From Ktedonobacter sp. SOSP1-85 (lineage in GTDB: Bacteria > Chloroflexota > Ktedonobacteria > Ktedonobacterales > Ktedonobacteraceae): DNA of 64,000 nucleotides. Of the stretch, positions 45,021 through 53,210 are shown one piece after another (positions within the stretch are counted from its first letter, which is position 1; each line of letters opens with the position of its first letter). The stretch is taken from the NCBI RefSeq assembly GCF_016587415.1, contig NZ_BNJI01000001.1, forward strand, positions 5,371,501-5,435,500, in the 5' to 3' direction. Under the pieces are notes generated by a model. The model was given only the letters and a program-made list of their open reading frames with translations. It ran no database searches and was not told where the DNA came from. The translations under genes were made by a program, and so were the position numbers.

Positions 45021-46358
45021 ATGAAGATCACCAGGGGATACAAGACGGAACTCGATCCGACGGTGAAGCAACAGATCCTTCTCTCTCAATGCGCGGGGGT
45101 AGCTCGTTATGCCTACAACTACGGTCTTGCTCGGAAAAAAGAAGTCTACGCGACGACAGGGAAGCGCATCTCTGCGATTGATCTTCAGAAGGAACTGACC
45201 GCCCACAAACACACCGATCTCCCCTGGCTCAAAAAGGTTTCCAAGTGGATTTATCAAAATGCCCTGCGTGACCTGGATCAAGCCTTTGACAGCTTCTTTC
45301 GGCGTCTCGGGGAGCGCAAAGCCGGGAAGAAGCACCAAAGTCTGGGCTTCCCGACCTTCAAGAAGAAGAGCGAGGGAATTGGCTCCTTCCGTCTCGATAA
45401 GCCTATTTACGTCTTTGAAGACAGTATCCAACTGCCCAAACTCGGAACCATTCGCCTCAAAGAACACAGTTATATCCCGACTTCTGAAGTGAAAGTCCTC
45501 TCCGCGACCATCAGTGAACGAGCAGGCAGGTGGTATGTTGCGGTGCTGGTAGAAGAGCATGTGCCTGAGCCGGTTTCGGCTCTCGGGGCACCTCTGGGTG
45601 TCGATCTCGGTATCACGTCGCTCGCGGTCTGCTCGGACGGTCGCCCACCCATCAAAAGCCCCAAAGCCCTTAACGCCTCCCTCAAATGCCTCAAGCGTGC
45701 GCAACGTCATCTGTCGCGTTGCAAAAAAGGATCAAACAATCGTGAGAAGGCTCGCCACCGGGTAGCAAAGCTGCACGCTCGTATTGCCAATATTCGTGAA
45801 GATGCCCTGCACAAAGCCACCAGTTCGATTGCACATGCCCCACTTACCAAAGAAGAGCGGAGCACCCTGCAGACCTCGCTGACTTCTCTTCTCCCCGAAG
45901 CGAAAACCAAGCCAGAGCAAAAGAAAGTCAAAAAGCAGGTGAAAAAGGTGCTGCACCGAGCTACCGAGGCGAATGCCCCACGCCGTCCTCAGGTGATCTG
46001 CCTGGAGGATCTTAACGTAGAGGGCATGAAGCACAATCGAAAGCTTGCCCGCGCTATCAGCGATGTGGGCATGGGTGAATTTCGTAGGCAAATGAAGTAC
46101 AAAAGTGCATGGAATGGGGAGCACCTCATCTTTGCAGATCGCTTTTTCCCATCCTCCAAGCAATGTCATGCTTGTGGCTGGAAATGGGAAGACATGCAGC
46201 TTTCAGATCGCATCTTTCTTTGCCAGAACCCCGCCTGTTCGCTGCATCAGGTTCCTCAAGATCGGGATAGCAACGCCTCACAGAACCTTGAGAAACTGGC
46301 AAAAGAAGAATCAAGCGCTTTAAAGAATATTGTCAACGGTGAGTTGCACCGGACGTAA
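45021..46358 (+). CDS. tnpB: RNA-guided endonuclease TnpB with an insert in the RuvC domain
   Basis: ATG 45021 (MKITRGYKTELDP) is the usual TnpB start. The 445-residue product has GVDLGITSLAVC (first Asp, ~residue 193), VICLEDLNVEGM (Glu), the zinc finger (CHACG..CQNPAC) and QDRDSNASQNL (last Asp). Between the helical region and the Glu motif is an extra ~50 residues rich in Lys/Glu (PLTKEERSTLQTSLTSLLPEAK and following), which the other TnpBs of the window lack. The catalytic residues are intact, so it is likely active with an RNA from the 3' end of this element. Confidence 0.88.
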   Translation: MKITRGYKTELDPTVKQQILLSQCAGVARYAYNYGLARKKEVYATTGKRISAIDLQKELTAHKHTDLPWLKKVSKWIYQNALRDLDQAFDSFFRRLGERKAGKKHQSLGFPTFKKKSEGIGSFRLDKPIYVFEDSIQLPKLGTIRLKEHSYIPTSEVKVLSATISERAGRWYVAVLVEEHVPEPVSALGAPLGVDLGITSLAVCSDGRPPIKSPKALNASLKCLKRAQRHLSRCKKGSNNREKARHRVAKLHARIANIREDALHKATSSIAHAPLTKEERSTLQTSLTSLLPEAKTKPEQKKVKKQVKKVLHRATEANAPRRPQVICLEDLNVEGMKHNRKLARAISDVGMGEFRRQMKYKSAWNGEHLIFADRFFPSSKQCHACGWKWEDMQLSDRIFLCQNPACSLHQVPQDRDSNASQNLEKLAKEESSALKNIVNGELHRT

Positions 46359-46470
46359 AATGCTTGTGGACGGGCGGAGCGCTGGCTGAGTGGCACCACT
46401 CAGTGAAACTCTCCCGGTTGAAGCAAGAACTGGACCGTGGGTGTCCTAGATGTCCACACCCCAGACAACG
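46359..46470 (+). ncRNA. Probable guide-RNA region at the 3' end of the IS607 element
   Basis: The 112 bases between the tnpB stop and the right edge contain a hairpin (GCTGAGTGG..CCACTCAGTG, about 46386-46407) and CTCCCGGTTGAAGC. This is the position in which TnpB elements carry the guide-RNA scaffold, the guide itself being the flanking DNA. No alignment was possible. Confidence 0.45.
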
Positions 46471-46747
46471 GTTTCTTGAGGAGCGGAAGACGGCCCAACT
46501 CAAAAGAACGCTTGAAGAGAGAGTGAGCATCGCGCAATGCCTGATTTTTTACTGCACTTGGGAGCCTGGCAGCAAAGTCTTTGGTATTGGCTTTCTCAGG
46601 CAAGATGCCAGCATCCAAAGCCGACACTAACACATTGACCGCACTGATGTACTCCTGGCAATGGGCCATCAACAAACGTGATTGCTCAGGTGTAGGGTGC
46701 AAGCGAACTTGGAGCGTCGTTTGTACCCCCTTTGCTCTTTTGCTCAT
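46471..46747 (-). pseudogene. tnpB: tnpB remnant, N-terminal portion (IS200/IS605)
   Basis: The leftward frame reads MSKRAKGVQTTLQVRLHPTPEQ and continues through a Leu/Ala-rich stretch to SFELGRLPLLKKP, a TnpB N-terminal domain. After KKP the homology stops at the right edge of the IS607 element; the remainder lies at 43475-44080. Its ATG overlaps the stop of the preceding tnpA fragment. Confidence 0.85.
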
Positions 46748-46930
46748 GACGTGCTTTGCCTTTCAATATAGGCACGAATGGTCTCAGCACTGACATGGCC
46801 CATCGTGCTGGAGAAAGTGGAACGCGTCCACAGCGAAGGCATCCGCATCAAATGGGGGTATTCTTCCCGCAACGCATGCGAACTTCGTCCTTTGATGAGA
46901 CGAGCAATAGGGGATTTCTGGCTCGTTTAC
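46744..46930 (-). pseudogene. tnpA: IS200-type Y1 transposase, C-terminal fragment
   Basis: The leftward frame, too short for standard ORF calling, reads SPIARLIKGRSSHALREEYPHLMRMPSLWTRSTFSSTMGHVSAETIRAYIERQ. That is the last third of an IS200/IS605 transposase; RAYIERQ contains the region after the catalytic Tyr helix. An in-frame stop sits directly upstream and the HUH motif is missing. It is followed by tnpB with an ATGA overlap, the usual tnpA-tnpB layout. Confidence 0.72.
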
Positions 46931-47134
46931 TGTAATAACACAAACGGACCGAGACTGGGATTTTCCAATGGTGGGGCAAGCGGGTATATCAGATAGGGCA
47001 AGGTTGCCATCGGATGGCTTATGCTTATGTCGTTTTGTACTGGCTGGATATCGCTATTGAGTATATACTATGGACGGGTTTAATACATGCGATAGTGGGC
47101 AAAAATTGCTAGTGTAATCTATGCGGGATGAATA

Positions 47135-48517
47135 ATGTCTGTGGAGAATAATCAGAATCAGCTATTAGAAGGAGCGAAAGCAACGCTTGTGGCTCCAGCC
47201 TGGCGTAGCGAGCCGGAGATCGATCATGCCCGACAGGAGTTTTTGCGCCAGCGTCTGGCCATGAGACCTGATATTCAGCGCAGTATCTATCCATTTAAAG
47301 ATGTGCAACTCACGCGTGCCGATATTGAATGGCTGCTTGCAACTCATGAGCAGGGGCGTGGACCCATCGATTGGAGCGATCCTTCACAGTGTACACGAGA
47401 GGGGCTCGACCTGCGTGGGGCAGACCTGCGGTGCGTCAACCTGCGTGGTCTGCCACTTGCCTGCCTGCGGGGTGGTCTGACACAGGAGGAATGGGTTGCG
47501 ACCACACCTGAGCAACGAGGGTTGGCGGGGGTCCACCTGGAGCATGCGGACGCCAGCGAGGTGCATTTAGAGGGCGCAATCCTGCGCGGTGCGTTTCTAC
47601 AAAATGCCTCACTACGCCTGGCACATATGGAGAAAGCTGTCCTCTTTAATGCGCACCTGGAGCAGGCATATCTGCGTAGTGTGCACCTTGAAGGGGCGAA
47701 TATGATGTATGCCAACCTTGAAGGAACGTATCTCCGCAAAGCTCAGCTCACAGGGGCAGACCTGCGCAATGCCTATTTTGACAGTGCCACAACGCTTGAA
47801 AAGGTGACGCTTTCCGATAAACAATGGGGTTGTGTGCGACTTGCAGATATACACTGGAATGATTGTAACCTCTCGCTGATCAACTGGCGACGTATCTCTC
47901 CCCTGGGCGACGAAACCATGGTACGCGTTCTCTCAACACGCGCGGATAGCAAGGGATCAGACAAAGAGAAACGGCGCCATCTTGATATGTACCGAGGCGC
48001 TGTTCGTGCTAACCGGCAACTTGCCAATGCCATGCGTTCACAAGGGATGAGTGATGAAGCTATTCCTTTTGCCTATCACGCCCTAATCCTACAACGGGCG
48101 CTCCTCTGGCGCTATTTGCTCTGGGGAACCAGCATCTTCTTTGAGGAAGAGTCAGCACACACAGGGATTCGTCGGTGGGTGCATGCTCTATGGGGGCGAA
48201 TACATGCGGGTGCCTCGTATCTCTTCTCATGGTTTCTTGATATCCTGGCGGGCTACGGCTACAAACCTGAACGCAGCCTGGGGCTGTATCTCTTCACAGT
48301 TCTCGGCTTTGCCGGTCTCTACCTGCTTACCGGCGGCCTTTCCTTGAGAGAAGCGCTAGTCTTTAGTATAACGTCGTTTCATGGCCGAGGCTTTCTCCCC
48401 GGCCCCTTCCTGCTTGCCAGTCCTGAAACGACTCTGGCGGCCTGTGAGGCGGTCATCGGCCTCTTTATCGAGATCAGCTTTGTGGCGACCTTTACCCAGC
48501 GCTTCTTCGGGAGATAA
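47135..48517 (+). CDS. Pentapeptide-repeat protein fused to a two-helix channel-like membrane domain
   Basis: The 460-residue product has a ~90-residue N-terminal region (YPFKDVQLTRADIEWLLATHEQGRGPIDW) and pentapeptide repeats at about residues 85-245 (A(D/N/H)L-type units such as LRGADLRCVNLRG and LEGANMMYANLEGTYLRKAQL), which fold into a right-handed quadrilateral helix. The C-terminal ~90 residues have two membrane helices with a re-entrant loop between them (LYLFTVLGFAGLYLL; VFSITSFHGRGFLPG; CEAVIGLFIEISFVATFTQRFF). This looks like a two-TM ion-channel pore domain, with SFHGRGF where potassium channels have TVGYGD. It could be a gated channel with a pentapeptide regulator; ion selectivity is unknown. 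Confidence 0.82.
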   Translation: MSVENNQNQLLEGAKATLVAPAWRSEPEIDHARQEFLRQRLAMRPDIQRSIYPFKDVQLTRADIEWLLATHEQGRGPIDWSDPSQCTREGLDLRGADLRCVNLRGLPLACLRGGLTQEEWVATTPEQRGLAGVHLEHADASEVHLEGAILRGAFLQNASLRLAHMEKAVLFNAHLEQAYLRSVHLEGANMMYANLEGTYLRKAQLTGADLRNAYFDSATTLEKVTLSDKQWGCVRLADIHWNDCNLSLINWRRISPLGDETMVRVLSTRADSKGSDKEKRRHLDMYRGAVRANRQLANAMRSQGMSDEAIPFAYHALILQRALLWRYLLWGTSIFFEEESAHTGIRRWVHALWGRIHAGASYLFSWFLDILAGYGYKPERSLGLYLFTVLGFAGLYLLTGGLSLREALVFSITSFHGRGFLPGPFLLASPETTLAACEAVIGLFIEISFVATFTQRFFGR

Positions 48518-48554
48518 CAAGGAGCGAAACTGGGTAGCATCTTAGATAAGGGTT

Positions 48555-48589
48555 AACCTAAGCGATGGGTCACCCCCACCGCTTAGGTT
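48555..48589. terminator. Hairpin after the pentapeptide gene / IS110 edge
   Basis: AACCTAAGCG (48555-48564) and its perfect complement (48580-48589) with a 15-base loop. It lies 38 bases after the stop of the pentapeptide gene and also at the presumed edge of the IS110 element, so it may be a terminator, a transposon-end structure, or both. Confidence 0.5.
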
Positions 48590-49700
48590 CTTCTGAAAAC
48601 CCAGCCAAAAAGGCACAAAACTCCCCCTTCATCCCCTCCGCCAGCTTTTCTTGTTCAGCTACCTGCAGTTCTTAAGCCGCCGGGCGTGGTTGTAAGATGA
48701 CCTGATAGCCCATGTGCTCTAGCCGTTGGATCAGACGACGCTCATGTTGTTGTTTGTCTCTCTGCCGAAAGAGTTCCACTCCTTTTTCCTGGTAATGCTC
48801 TCCGGTGAGCATCATGTGAGAGTAAATGACGAGAATACTATGCCCGACTGCTACTGCTGCCCGCTTCTTGCCGCGCCGTTTGCTGATCCGTCGATATTGT
48901 TCGCCCAAGTACGTCTGGGTGCGGCCTGCTGCATGCGCCGCCTGAATCAACGCGGCTCGCAGCCAGCGATTGCCTTTGCGTGTCCGACCGCTGAGCCGCT
49001 TGCCTGCACTTTCGTGTTGACCTGGACACATTCCGGCCCAAGAGGCCAGATGAGCATCGTCGGGAAAGCGACTCATATCTGTTCCCACCTCGGCAAACAG
49101 GACCTGCAAAACCAGCCGACTGACTCCGGTGATCCCCTCAAGACGTTCAAGCGTCTTCTCAAAAGGCTGCAACCGCTCTTCAATCTTGTGCTCCAAATGG
49201 GTGATTGAGTGATCCAACCCTTCAATCAAGGTCAGCAGCTCTTGGAGTAAGAACTGATGATGTTCTCCGATCTCACTCTCCAGCGCATCTGCCAGTTGAT
49301 CGTGGGGACATCGTACGCTGGGATGAGCAAGGCGAGCTAACCGATGACCATCAGTCTCTCCTGCCGCCAAGGCATGCAAGATCGCTTTGCCGGAAACCCC
49401 CACGATATCGCTCAAGACGCCGCTCAACTTAATATTGGCCTCTTGGAGGGTCTTGTGGAGTCGATTGACTAACCGAGCCCGTTCCTGGACAAGCGTCGTG
49501 CGCAATCGCGTCAAGCCACGCAGGTTTTGCTGCTCACGATGCGGCACAAAACTGTTCTTGAGCAGGCCGTGTTGCAACAAGTCAGCAATCCATTCCGCAT
49601 CCTGTTTATCCGTTTTGTGTCCCGGAACCGCTTTCATATGCTGGGCATTCGCCACCGTCAACTCGAAGAAGCCAAAGAGCCGATCATACACCGGACGCCA

Positions 49701-51692
49701 GTACACGCCACCCCTAATGTTACCAAGGGAGTGCTAGACTGGGAGTATACAAGAGAGATCCTGCGAGTCCACCTTCGCGCTCACACTGGAGACCAGCCAC
49801 AAGCTCCACCTCACAGCCCAGCATCGTCTCACGAAGGCTCCTATCCACAGGGTCCGGGAGTGGCCCATGTCCAAGGTGTTGTCTTGCCCCAACAAAGCGC
49901 TGGAGGTAATAGTGATGTTTGAGCCCCATCGACTTCAACACGAGTTCCTCCAGGCTGCCTATGCGTCTCTGGTTCCTTTGTCTCGAAGACGTCTCACCAT
50001 CGTGCAGCAGCCAGTTCCCATTCCATGGAACGGGAGCCGAAGTCTCCTCATTGCCGAGAAAGGAGTGAGCCATGAATGAGATGCAAGTCGCCCTCTACGC
50101 CCGTGTGTCTTGCGAGCAACAAGCAGAGGCTAAAACCATTGAGAGCCAACTGGCGGAGATCCGTGCGAGGATCATTGCCGATGGCTTTGATCTCTCCACG
50201 ATTCTCGAGTTTGTCGATGATGGCTACAGTGGCTCGACGCTGGTCCGACCAGCGCTGGAGCGTTTACGCGATGTGGCAGCAGCGGGAGGAATGGACCGAT
50301 TGTATATCCATTGCCCTGACCGTTTCGCACGCAATTATGCCTACCAGGTCTTACTGGTCGAAGAACTCAGCCAACGGGGTGTCGAGGTGATCTTCCTGAA
50401 TCGACCGCTTGGGCAGACGCCAGAAGATCAGTTGTTGTTGCAAGTACAAGGCGTGATTGCTGAGTATGAGCGGGCGAAATTTCTCGAACGCAGCCGACGG
50501 GGCAAGCGCCATGCTGCTCAAGAGGGACGGGTTGGTATCCTCTGTCATGCGCCCTATGGGTACCGCTATGTGCATAAACAGGAAGGAGGCGGAGAAGCTC
50601 GCTTTGAAATCGTGTTTGAGGAAGCTCGCATCGTGCAACAGGTGTATGCGTGGGTAGGGCAGGAACGTTGCACGATCAATGAAGTGTGTCGTCGTCTTCA
50701 CCAAGCTGGTATCCATACGCAGACCGGCAAAGAACACTGGGATCACAAGACCATTTGGGATATGTTGAAAAATCCCGCCTACAAAGGCGAAGCGGCCTTT
50801 GGCAAAACCCGTTGGCGCCCTGTTGGGCCGCGTTTGCGGGCTCCACGAGGCAGGCCGGAGCAATCCCGGCGTGGATACGCAGGAAACGATGCACCCAAGG
50901 ACGAGTGGATTCCCATCCCTGTGCCTGCGCTGGTCGCTTCTGCCTTGTTTGATGCCGTGCAAGAACAATTGGAAGAGAATCGGCTGCGAGCTCGCATTCC
51001 TGCGAAAGGCTCTCGCTACTTGTTGCAGGGCTTGCTCGTCTGTGCAAGGTGTGGGTATGCGTATTGTGGACGAACCAACGATGAGCGTAACGCGTATTAT
51101 CGCTGTGGGGGAGCAATGAACGTCCCGCGACAGGGCTTCGAGCGCGTGTGTTGGAACAAGGAGGTACGCATGGACCAAGCCGATGCTGCGGTCTGGCAAG
51201 AGGTCTGCCAACTGCTGGAGGACCCAGACCGGCTAGAGCAGGAATATCGGCAACGGCTGCAACCGCAACAGACGCCTAGTGAGCAGGAAAGTCTGGAAGC
51301 TCAGATGGGCAAGCTCCGCCGAGGAATGGCACGCCTCATTGATAGCTATGCTGATGGGTTGATTGACAAACAGGAATTTGAGCCGAGAGTGATGCGCATG
51401 CGTGAACGGCTCCAGCACTTTGATGAACAACTGCAACGCCTCAAAGAAGAAGCCGAGGTGGAAGAGGAGGTGCGTGTGATTTTGGGACGTCTGGAAACGT
51501 TTGCCGCCAAAGTCAAAGACGAGCTACAAGACGCTGATTTTCAGACGCGCCGGGAGGTTATTCGTGCTCTGGTCAAACGGATTGAGGTTGATGAGCAGCA
51601 GATCCGCGTCGTTTTCCGTGTGAGCCCGATATCTCCTGCTTCCTCTGGTAACGGGGCCTCCCTCAATTGGCAACATTGGGGGAGGCGTGTAC
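49701..51692 (+). mobile_element. 1.99-kb large-serine-recombinase element with inverted termini
   Basis: Left terminus 49701-49726 and right terminus 51667-51692 are inverted copies over 26 bases with 4 mismatches, both starting GTACACGCC at the outer edge. GTAC occurs at both junctions and once in the restored IS110 target, so it is the duplicated core. The element encodes one large serine recombinase and one short reading frame. It lies exactly within the conserved STGVYW codons of IS110. Confidence 0.85.
49915..50079 (+). CDS. Small protein upstream of the serine recombinase
   Basis: An ATG at 49915 follows GGAGG (49902-49906) by eight bases. The 54-residue product, starting MFEPHRLQHEFLQAAYASLVPLS, overlaps the recombinase start by eight bases, indicating translational coupling. 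It contains a predicted amphipathic helix and a Pro-rich C-terminal half. No family is recognised. Short coupled frames before element-encoded recombinases can help regulate expression; this is inference. Confidence 0.5.
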   Translation: MFEPHRLQHEFLQAAYASLVPLSRRRLTIVQQPVPIPWNGSRSLLIAEKGVSHE

Positions 51693-51703
51693 ACACCCGT
51701 TGA
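50072..51703 (+). CDS. Large serine recombinase whose stop codon lies in the target DNA
   Basis: AAAGGAG precedes ATG 50072. The 543-residue product has a resolvase-type catalytic domain (residues 1-~150, nucleophile Ser in LYARVSCEQQ, ~residue 13; DDGYSGSTLVRPALERL; YIHCPDRFARN), a recombinase domain (~160-270), a zinc ribbon (CARCGYAYCGRTNDERNAYYRCGG), and a long C-terminal coiled coil (~390-500). This is the layout of large serine integrases. The last codons run through the right terminus and the TGA (51701-51703) belongs to the IS110 gene, so the final residues V-H-T-R come partly from the target. Confidence 0.92.
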   Translation: MNEMQVALYARVSCEQQAEAKTIESQLAEIRARIIADGFDLSTILEFVDDGYSGSTLVRPALERLRDVAAAGGMDRLYIHCPDRFARNYAYQVLLVEELSQRGVEVIFLNRPLGQTPEDQLLLQVQGVIAEYERAKFLERSRRGKRHAAQEGRVGILCHAPYGYRYVHKQEGGGEARFEIVFEEARIVQQVYAWVGQERCTINEVCRRLHQAGIHTQTGKEHWDHKTIWDMLKNPAYKGEAAFGKTRWRPVGPRLRAPRGRPEQSRRGYAGNDAPKDEWIPIPVPALVASALFDAVQEQLEENRLRARIPAKGSRYLLQGLLVCARCGYAYCGRTNDERNAYYRCGGAMNVPRQGFERVCWNKEVRMDQADAAVWQEVCQLLEDPDRLEQEYRQRLQPQQTPSEQESLEAQMGKLRRGMARLIDSYADGLIDKQEFEPRVMRMRERLQHFDEQLQRLKEEAEVEEEVRVILGRLETFAAKVKDELQDADFQTRREVIRALVKRIEVDEQQIRVVFRVSPISPASSGNGASLNWQHWGRRVHTR

Positions 51704-52064
51704 CTCCATGGCCACGTGGGTACAGCCTCTTTCCAGGAGCCAGTTTCGCAGGGCAATCAGATCCCTTGTCACTGCCCGAAAGCGTTGCAATTCTTTCTTC
51801 CGTTGTCCCCGCTCTACCCGGCTAAAACAAGCCACAACGAAGTCATCATGGACGTCAATCCCACAGCAGCGTGGATAAAGCACTTCCATGGCGTTTCCTC
51901 CTTTGCTTTCTTTCTCACATTTAACGCTTCTCGAAGGTTCCTTGCGAGGTGCCATTTCTGCGTATTTTCTTCTGCGTGCTTCGGATCGCGAGCGACAAAG
52001 GGTGGTTCACCCAGGCACCTTGGGACATCTTAACAACACCAAGCTCGATGGCCTTAACCTAAGC

Positions 52065-52388
52065 CCGTCCTTTCGCCAGGACCTTCACCCCCTCACTCTA
52101 CCCCGTTTTCATTCTGGGTGATGCGCCTTTGGCGCATGACTTCTTAACCAAAAACCTCTCCATGCAAATGTAATGGAGCGAAAGAAATGAGGAGGCATTA
52201 TTGTAAGCAATACAACCACTCTCGCTCATCTTGCTCGCGCCCTTTGCCATTGGGCCAGAACCGATGCATCACAGATGCTTCTCTCGCATCTGTTTTCTGG
52301 AGGGCAAAAATGCGACAACATTCACATTCCCAAGCATGCGTCTTCTCTGTACTGATATCACGAAGCCCATCTAAACCACTTTGCTCTA
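52065..52388. other. 324-bp intergenic region with two small hairpins
   Basis: Two hairpins: ATGCGCC-TTT-GGCGCAT at 52121-52137, and ACAGATGC..GCATCTGT at 52271-52293 followed by TTTT, which looks like a terminator on the plus strand but has no gene before it. No coding sequence recognised. Confidence 0.45.
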
Positions 52389-53093
52389 TCATCGGTTTTC
52401 ATCGCTCTTGGATATGCTCATTTCCTGTTCTGGTGTCCACCGTTCCCAATGCAGCACGGTATCCAGGGGTTTGCGTGCTGCTGGCTTGAATGTTGTTCCC
52501 AGTGTATACGCGACGGGGATGAGCCCTACTTGCATCACCTGCTCATAAGGAATGCCCAGTATGTCCGCTGCCTCTTGCTCAAATGCGAGGTGAAGCGTTG
52601 TCAAAACGGTACCCAGACCACGTGACCGTGCGGCCAGCATAAAGCTCCAGGTCGCAGGCCAGATGCCACCCCAGTGGGCAGCTTGCTCAACGGCAGAGAG
52701 GTGCTCGGCTCGCCCTTCGATGCAGGGGATGACATACACGGGAACCTCGTGTATGTGCTCGGTCAGATACCGTGCCGGGGCTACTTTCCTGATCAGGTCT
52801 GCTGCCTCCTTTTCTGAGTTCGCGGAGGCGATTACCTGTTTGAGCATATCCTCCTGCCCACCGGGAGCAGAGGCGCTTTTGCGATAGAGCGCAGCTAAGG
52901 CTTCCCTTTGGGACGGATCGGTGACAACGATAAAGTGCCAGTTCTGCATACCGCCTGGAGTCGGAGCCTGCACGGCGAGAGACAGACATTCTCGGATTAC
53001 CTCTGGCTCTACCGAGCGCGTGAGGTCCAGGCGCCGGCGTACCGCGCGGGTTGTGCTCAGCACTTCGTCAATAGAAAGGTCAAGGATAGGCAT
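52389..53093 (-). CDS. Nitroreductase-family FMN-dependent oxidoreductase
   Basis: The 234-residue product fits the nitroreductase fold: STTRAVRRRLDLTRSVEP with the Arg pair that binds FMN phosphate, LAVQAPTPGGMQNWHFIVVTDPSQR, a helical middle, and AARSRGLGTVLTTLHL and IPVAYTLGTTFKPAARKPLDTVLHWERW at the end. Such enzymes use NAD(P)H to reduce nitro compounds, quinones or enones. It is transcribed away from a LysR-type regulator that probably controls it. Substrate unknown. Confidence 0.88.
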   Translation of the reverse strand: MPILDLSIDEVLSTTRAVRRRLDLTRSVEPEVIRECLSLAVQAPTPGGMQNWHFIVVTDPSQREALAALYRKSASAPGGQEDMLKQVIASANSEKEAADLIRKVAPARYLTEHIHEVPVYVIPCIEGRAEHLSAVEQAAHWGGIWPATWSFMLAARSRGLGTVLTTLHLAFEQEAADILGIPYEQVMQVGLIPVAYTLGTTFKPAARKPLDTVLHWERWTPEQEMSISKSDENR

Positions 53094-53137
53094 AATGCTT
53101 TTCTTTCTCCTGTTCAGCCTCTATGCAAGACGGTCAA

Positions 53138-53167
53138 TTGCCAGGAGTATACTGGATCTGATATAAT
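53138..53167 (+). promoter_or_regulatory. Promoter of the LysR-type gene
   Basis: TTGCCA (53138-53143), 18-base spacer, TATAAT (53162-53167). The direct repeat ATTAACCATA follows at 53181-53190 and 53202-53211, and could be an autoregulatory site. The ATG at 53166 overlaps the -10 and so cannot be the start. Confidence 0.6.
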
Positions 53168-53210
53168 GAACGCAAATCATATTAACCATAATATTATGAA
53201 AATTAACCAT

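Larger units (their letters stand above)
44081..46470 (+). mobile_element. Three-gene IS607-family element inserted in an older tnpB
   Basis: The element carries a serine recombinase, a 96-residue protein and a TnpB in one direction. Its left edge follows ...CAATGG (44075-44080) and its right edge precedes GTTTCTTGAG (46471 on). Joining the flanks restores the reading frame of the IS200/IS605 tnpB at ...KKP-IVQWNN. G/GG at the junctions fits the GG dinucleotide target of IS607 elements. Confidence 0.82.
48672..51889 (-). pseudogene. IS110-family transposase (DEDD, bridge-RNA type), split by insertion
   Basis: The N-terminal part (51889-51689, 67 codons) starts at an ATG with AAAGGAGG and reads MEVLYPRCCGIDVHDDF (first Asp) to AMESTGVY (Glu). 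The C-terminal part (49700-48672) begins WRPVYDRLFG, with KTDKQDAEWI (third and fourth Asp) and, near residue ~310, GMCPGQHESAGKR with the catalytic Ser region. Removing the 1988-bp insert joins STGVY to WRPV in frame, giving a normal 409-residue protein. IS110 enzymes recombine DNA under the direction of a bridge RNA. As it stands the enzyme is inactivated. Confidence 0.92.
48553..52064 (-). mobile_element. IS110-family element, interrupted by a serine-recombinase element
   Basis: The 11-base direct repeat TTAACCTAAGC occurs at 48553-48563 and 52054-52064. Without the nested element, the distance between the repeats is about 1.51 kb, the usual IS110 size. IS110 elements have no inverted repeats and keep a core sequence at both sides, so these repeats are candidates for the core. 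About 160 bases upstream of the transposase start (51890-52053) and ~120 after its stop are non-coding. Confidence 0.6.

Noticed and set aside
53166..53168. ATG 53166 as the LysR start
   Set aside because: It overlaps the TATAAT hexamer, so it cannot be in the transcript.
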